Assembly (NCBI GenBank): GCA_016938425.1
Contig: JAFGUR010000048.1
Coordinates: 1 to 14,798 of the forward strand
Reading direction: 5' to 3'
Origin: Fusobacteriaceae bacterium
GTDB lineage: Bacteria > Fusobacteriota > Fusobacteriia > Fusobacteriales > Fusobacteriaceae
DNA: 14,798 nucleotides
Shown in pieces: positions 13,449-14,798 of this stretch (positions within the stretch are counted from its first letter, which is position 1; each line of letters starts with the position of its first letter). The notes beneath the pieces were generated by a model. The model did not search any database and was not told where the DNA came from. It worked only from the letters and a program-made list of their open reading frames with translations. The position numbers and the translations under genes were made by a program.

Positions 13449-14798
13449 ATGAACATAGATAATAAAATCTCTGCTGAATGTAGAAAACAAATGAAAAAAG
13501 AAATAGAATTGGCTGGAGGAAACGAGGTCTTTTTTAGAGGGATTCCTAACGAAGAACTTGTTATTACTCAATTTGAAGTCTTGGCTAGAGGTAATGAAAA
13601 ATCCGTTCCTGCTGTTTTAAAAAACATGAAAAAGGAAGAGGTTATTATTCATAACCACCCTTCAGGATACTTATTTCCTTCTGATGCAGACGTTGAAATA
13701 GCTGCATATTATTCTCAAAAAAAACAAGGTGCTTCTTATATCATCAATAATGATGTTTCAGAAATTTATGTTATAGTGGAGCTTAAAAAAATAGAAATTA
13801 AACCTATAGAAATTGGCCCATATTTTGAAGAAAAAGGTATGCTTAGTCAACAATTCCCACAATATGAGTATAGACATGAACAATATGAGATGGCTAAATT
13901 TATTGAAAAAGGTATTAATGATGATAAAAAAGTTATTATCGAAGCTGGAACTGGAACTGGAAAAACTTTAGCATATTTAATTCCTGCTATTGAATGGGCT
14001 GTAATTAATGAGAAAAAGCTAATAGTTTCAACAAATACAATAAATTTACAAGAACAATTACTTTCAAAAGATATTCCTTTAATTAAAAAGGTTTTACAAC
14101 ATGATTTTACTTACGCCCTCTTAAAAGGTAGAGGCAACTATGCATGCTTGAAAAAAAATGAACAACTAAATAAAGGAGAGTTTGTAGATTTATCTGATTT
14201 ATCTGAAGGTCAAAAAAGTCAATTAGAAAGTGTAACTAAGTGGATTGATAAAACTGAAACTGGAGATAGAGGTGAACTACCCTTTGATGCAGACAGTGTA
14301 GTTTGGGAATACTTTGGTTGTGAAGCAGATACATGCTCTCCTGCTAAATGCTCTTTTAGAGAAAATTGTTTCTTTTTAAAATCTAGAGAAGAAAAATTAA
14401 AAGCAGATGTTTTAATTTCAAACCACCACTTATATTTTGCTGATTTAGCTATTAGAAAAGAAGTTGGTTTTGAAAATGATTATAGCATTTTCCCTAATTA
14501 CGATATGGTTGTTTTTGATGAAGCACACAATATAGAGAAAGTAGCTAGGGATTATTTTTCCTACGATGTTTCTAAATTTTCTTTTACCAAAACTATGAAT
14601 AACTTACATAAAATTAGTAGAGGTTCAAAAAAGAAAGTTGGAGGTTTAGAACTTTTAAGAAATTTCTTAAGAAAAAATGAAAAAAATAAAAAGAAATTAG
14701 ACGAATTTTTAGTAAGAATAGATGAAGAACTTGTTTTCAAACATAATATTTTGTTTGAAAAAACTATGGACTATTTCATAAAATTAATGGAAGTTTAT
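13449..14798 (+). CDS. dinG: JAB-domain / DinG-type iron-sulfur DNA helicase fusion (3' truncated by window edge)
   Basis: Open from ATG 13449 (GGAG at 13436-13439) to the end of the window, 450 codons, incomplete at the C-terminus. Residues 1-125 match the JAB/RadC-type JAMM fold: E26, then H68-N-H70-PSG, S78 and D81, exactly the HxH-x7-SxxD metal pattern with its upstream Glu. Residues 136-450 are a superfamily-2 XPD/DinG helicase core. It has a Q-motif-like RHEQ (142-145), Walker A in EAGTGTGKT (165-173), the iron-sulfur cluster cysteines C233 (GRGNYAC), C296, C301 and C307 (C291 nearby), ISNHHL (323-328) and the Walker B DEAH box at 357-360. The second RecA domain would lie beyond the edge. 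Bacillota DinG proteins usually carry a DnaQ-like exonuclease at the N-terminus, and E. coli DinG has none, so the JAB domain is distinctive. DinG-type enzymes unwind DNA with 5'-3' polarity and resolve R-loops; the JAB domain's activity here is unknown. Confidence 0.9.
   Translation, partial: MNIDNKISAECRKQMKKEIELAGGNEVFFRGIPNEELVITQFEVLARGNEKSVPAVLKNMKKEEVIIHNHPSGYLFPSDADVEIAAYYSQKKQGASYIINNDVSEIYVIVELKKIEIKPIEIGPYFEEKGMLSQQFPQYEYRHEQYEMAKFIEKGINDDKKVIIEAGTGTGKTLAYLIPAIEWAVINEKKLIVSTNTINLQEQLLSKDIPLIKKVLQHDFTYALLKGRGNYACLKKNEQLNKGEFVDLSDLSEGQKSQLESVTKWIDKTETGDRGELPFDADSVVWEYFGCEADTCSPAKCSFRENCFFLKSREEKLKADVLISNHHLYFADLAIRKEVGFENDYSIFPNYDMVVFDEAHNIEKVARDYFSYDVSKFSFTKTMNNLHKISRGSKKKVGGLELLRNFLRKNEKNKKKLDEFLVRIDEELVFKHNILFEKTMDYFIKLMEVY

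Noticed and set aside
14145..14375. Possible frameshift in the cysteine-rich part of the helicase
   Set aside because: The frame stays open and all four cluster cysteines fall in order, so the region is an intact iron-sulfur domain.

Overview
The window is a very AT-rich bacterial chromosome segment with no rRNA, CRISPR array or intact transposase. The gene order flgK-flgL-yviE-fliW-csrA, the FliW/CsrA pair, the strong AGGAGG ribosome sites and the near-consensus housekeeping promoters all point to a low-GC flagellated bacterium. Bacillota (Clostridia-like) or a flagellated Fusobacteriota lineage are both plausible. The sequence alone does not settle the phylum.

Layout, left to right. (1) Positions 84-4286 (+) hold a compact flagellar operon: hook-junction proteins FlgK and FlgL, a YviE/DUF6470 protein, and the FliW-CsrA control pair, closed by an intrinsic terminator. 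At three junctions the stop codon is embedded in the next gene's Shine-Dalgarno sequence. (2) Positions 4341-4601 hold a gene-less 261-bp element with 18-bp terminal inverted repeats, flanking ATAAA direct repeats and several internal hairpins; it looks like a MITE. (3) Positions 4625-6237 (+) encode a family-3 membrane acyltransferase and a small heat-shock protein with an N-terminal membrane anchor. (4) Positions 11003 down to 6284 (-) appear to be one transcription unit. A perfect consensus promoter is followed by tRNA-Arg(CCT), an FMN riboswitch with a terminator, an EamA-family transporter, then ribH, ribD, ribE and ribBA. Together these cover riboflavin synthesis from GTP and ribulose-5-phosphate, plus a probable flavin transporter, under FMN control. 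A palindromic terminator separates this unit from the convergent heat-shock gene. (5) Positions 11191-12705 (+) hold a chemoreceptor gene with its own promoter and terminator, functionally linked to the flagellar genes. (6) Positions 12854-13211 (-) hold rpsT (ribosomal protein S20) with promoter and terminator. (7) From 13449 (+), running off the right edge, is a gene joining an N-terminal JAB/RadC-like metalloprotease-fold domain to a DinG/XPD-type iron-sulfur DNA helicase.

The observations most worth following are the JAB-DinG fusion, the tRNA-FMN-riboswitch tandem with a readable antiterminator, the membrane-tethered small heat-shock protein, and the MITE-like element.
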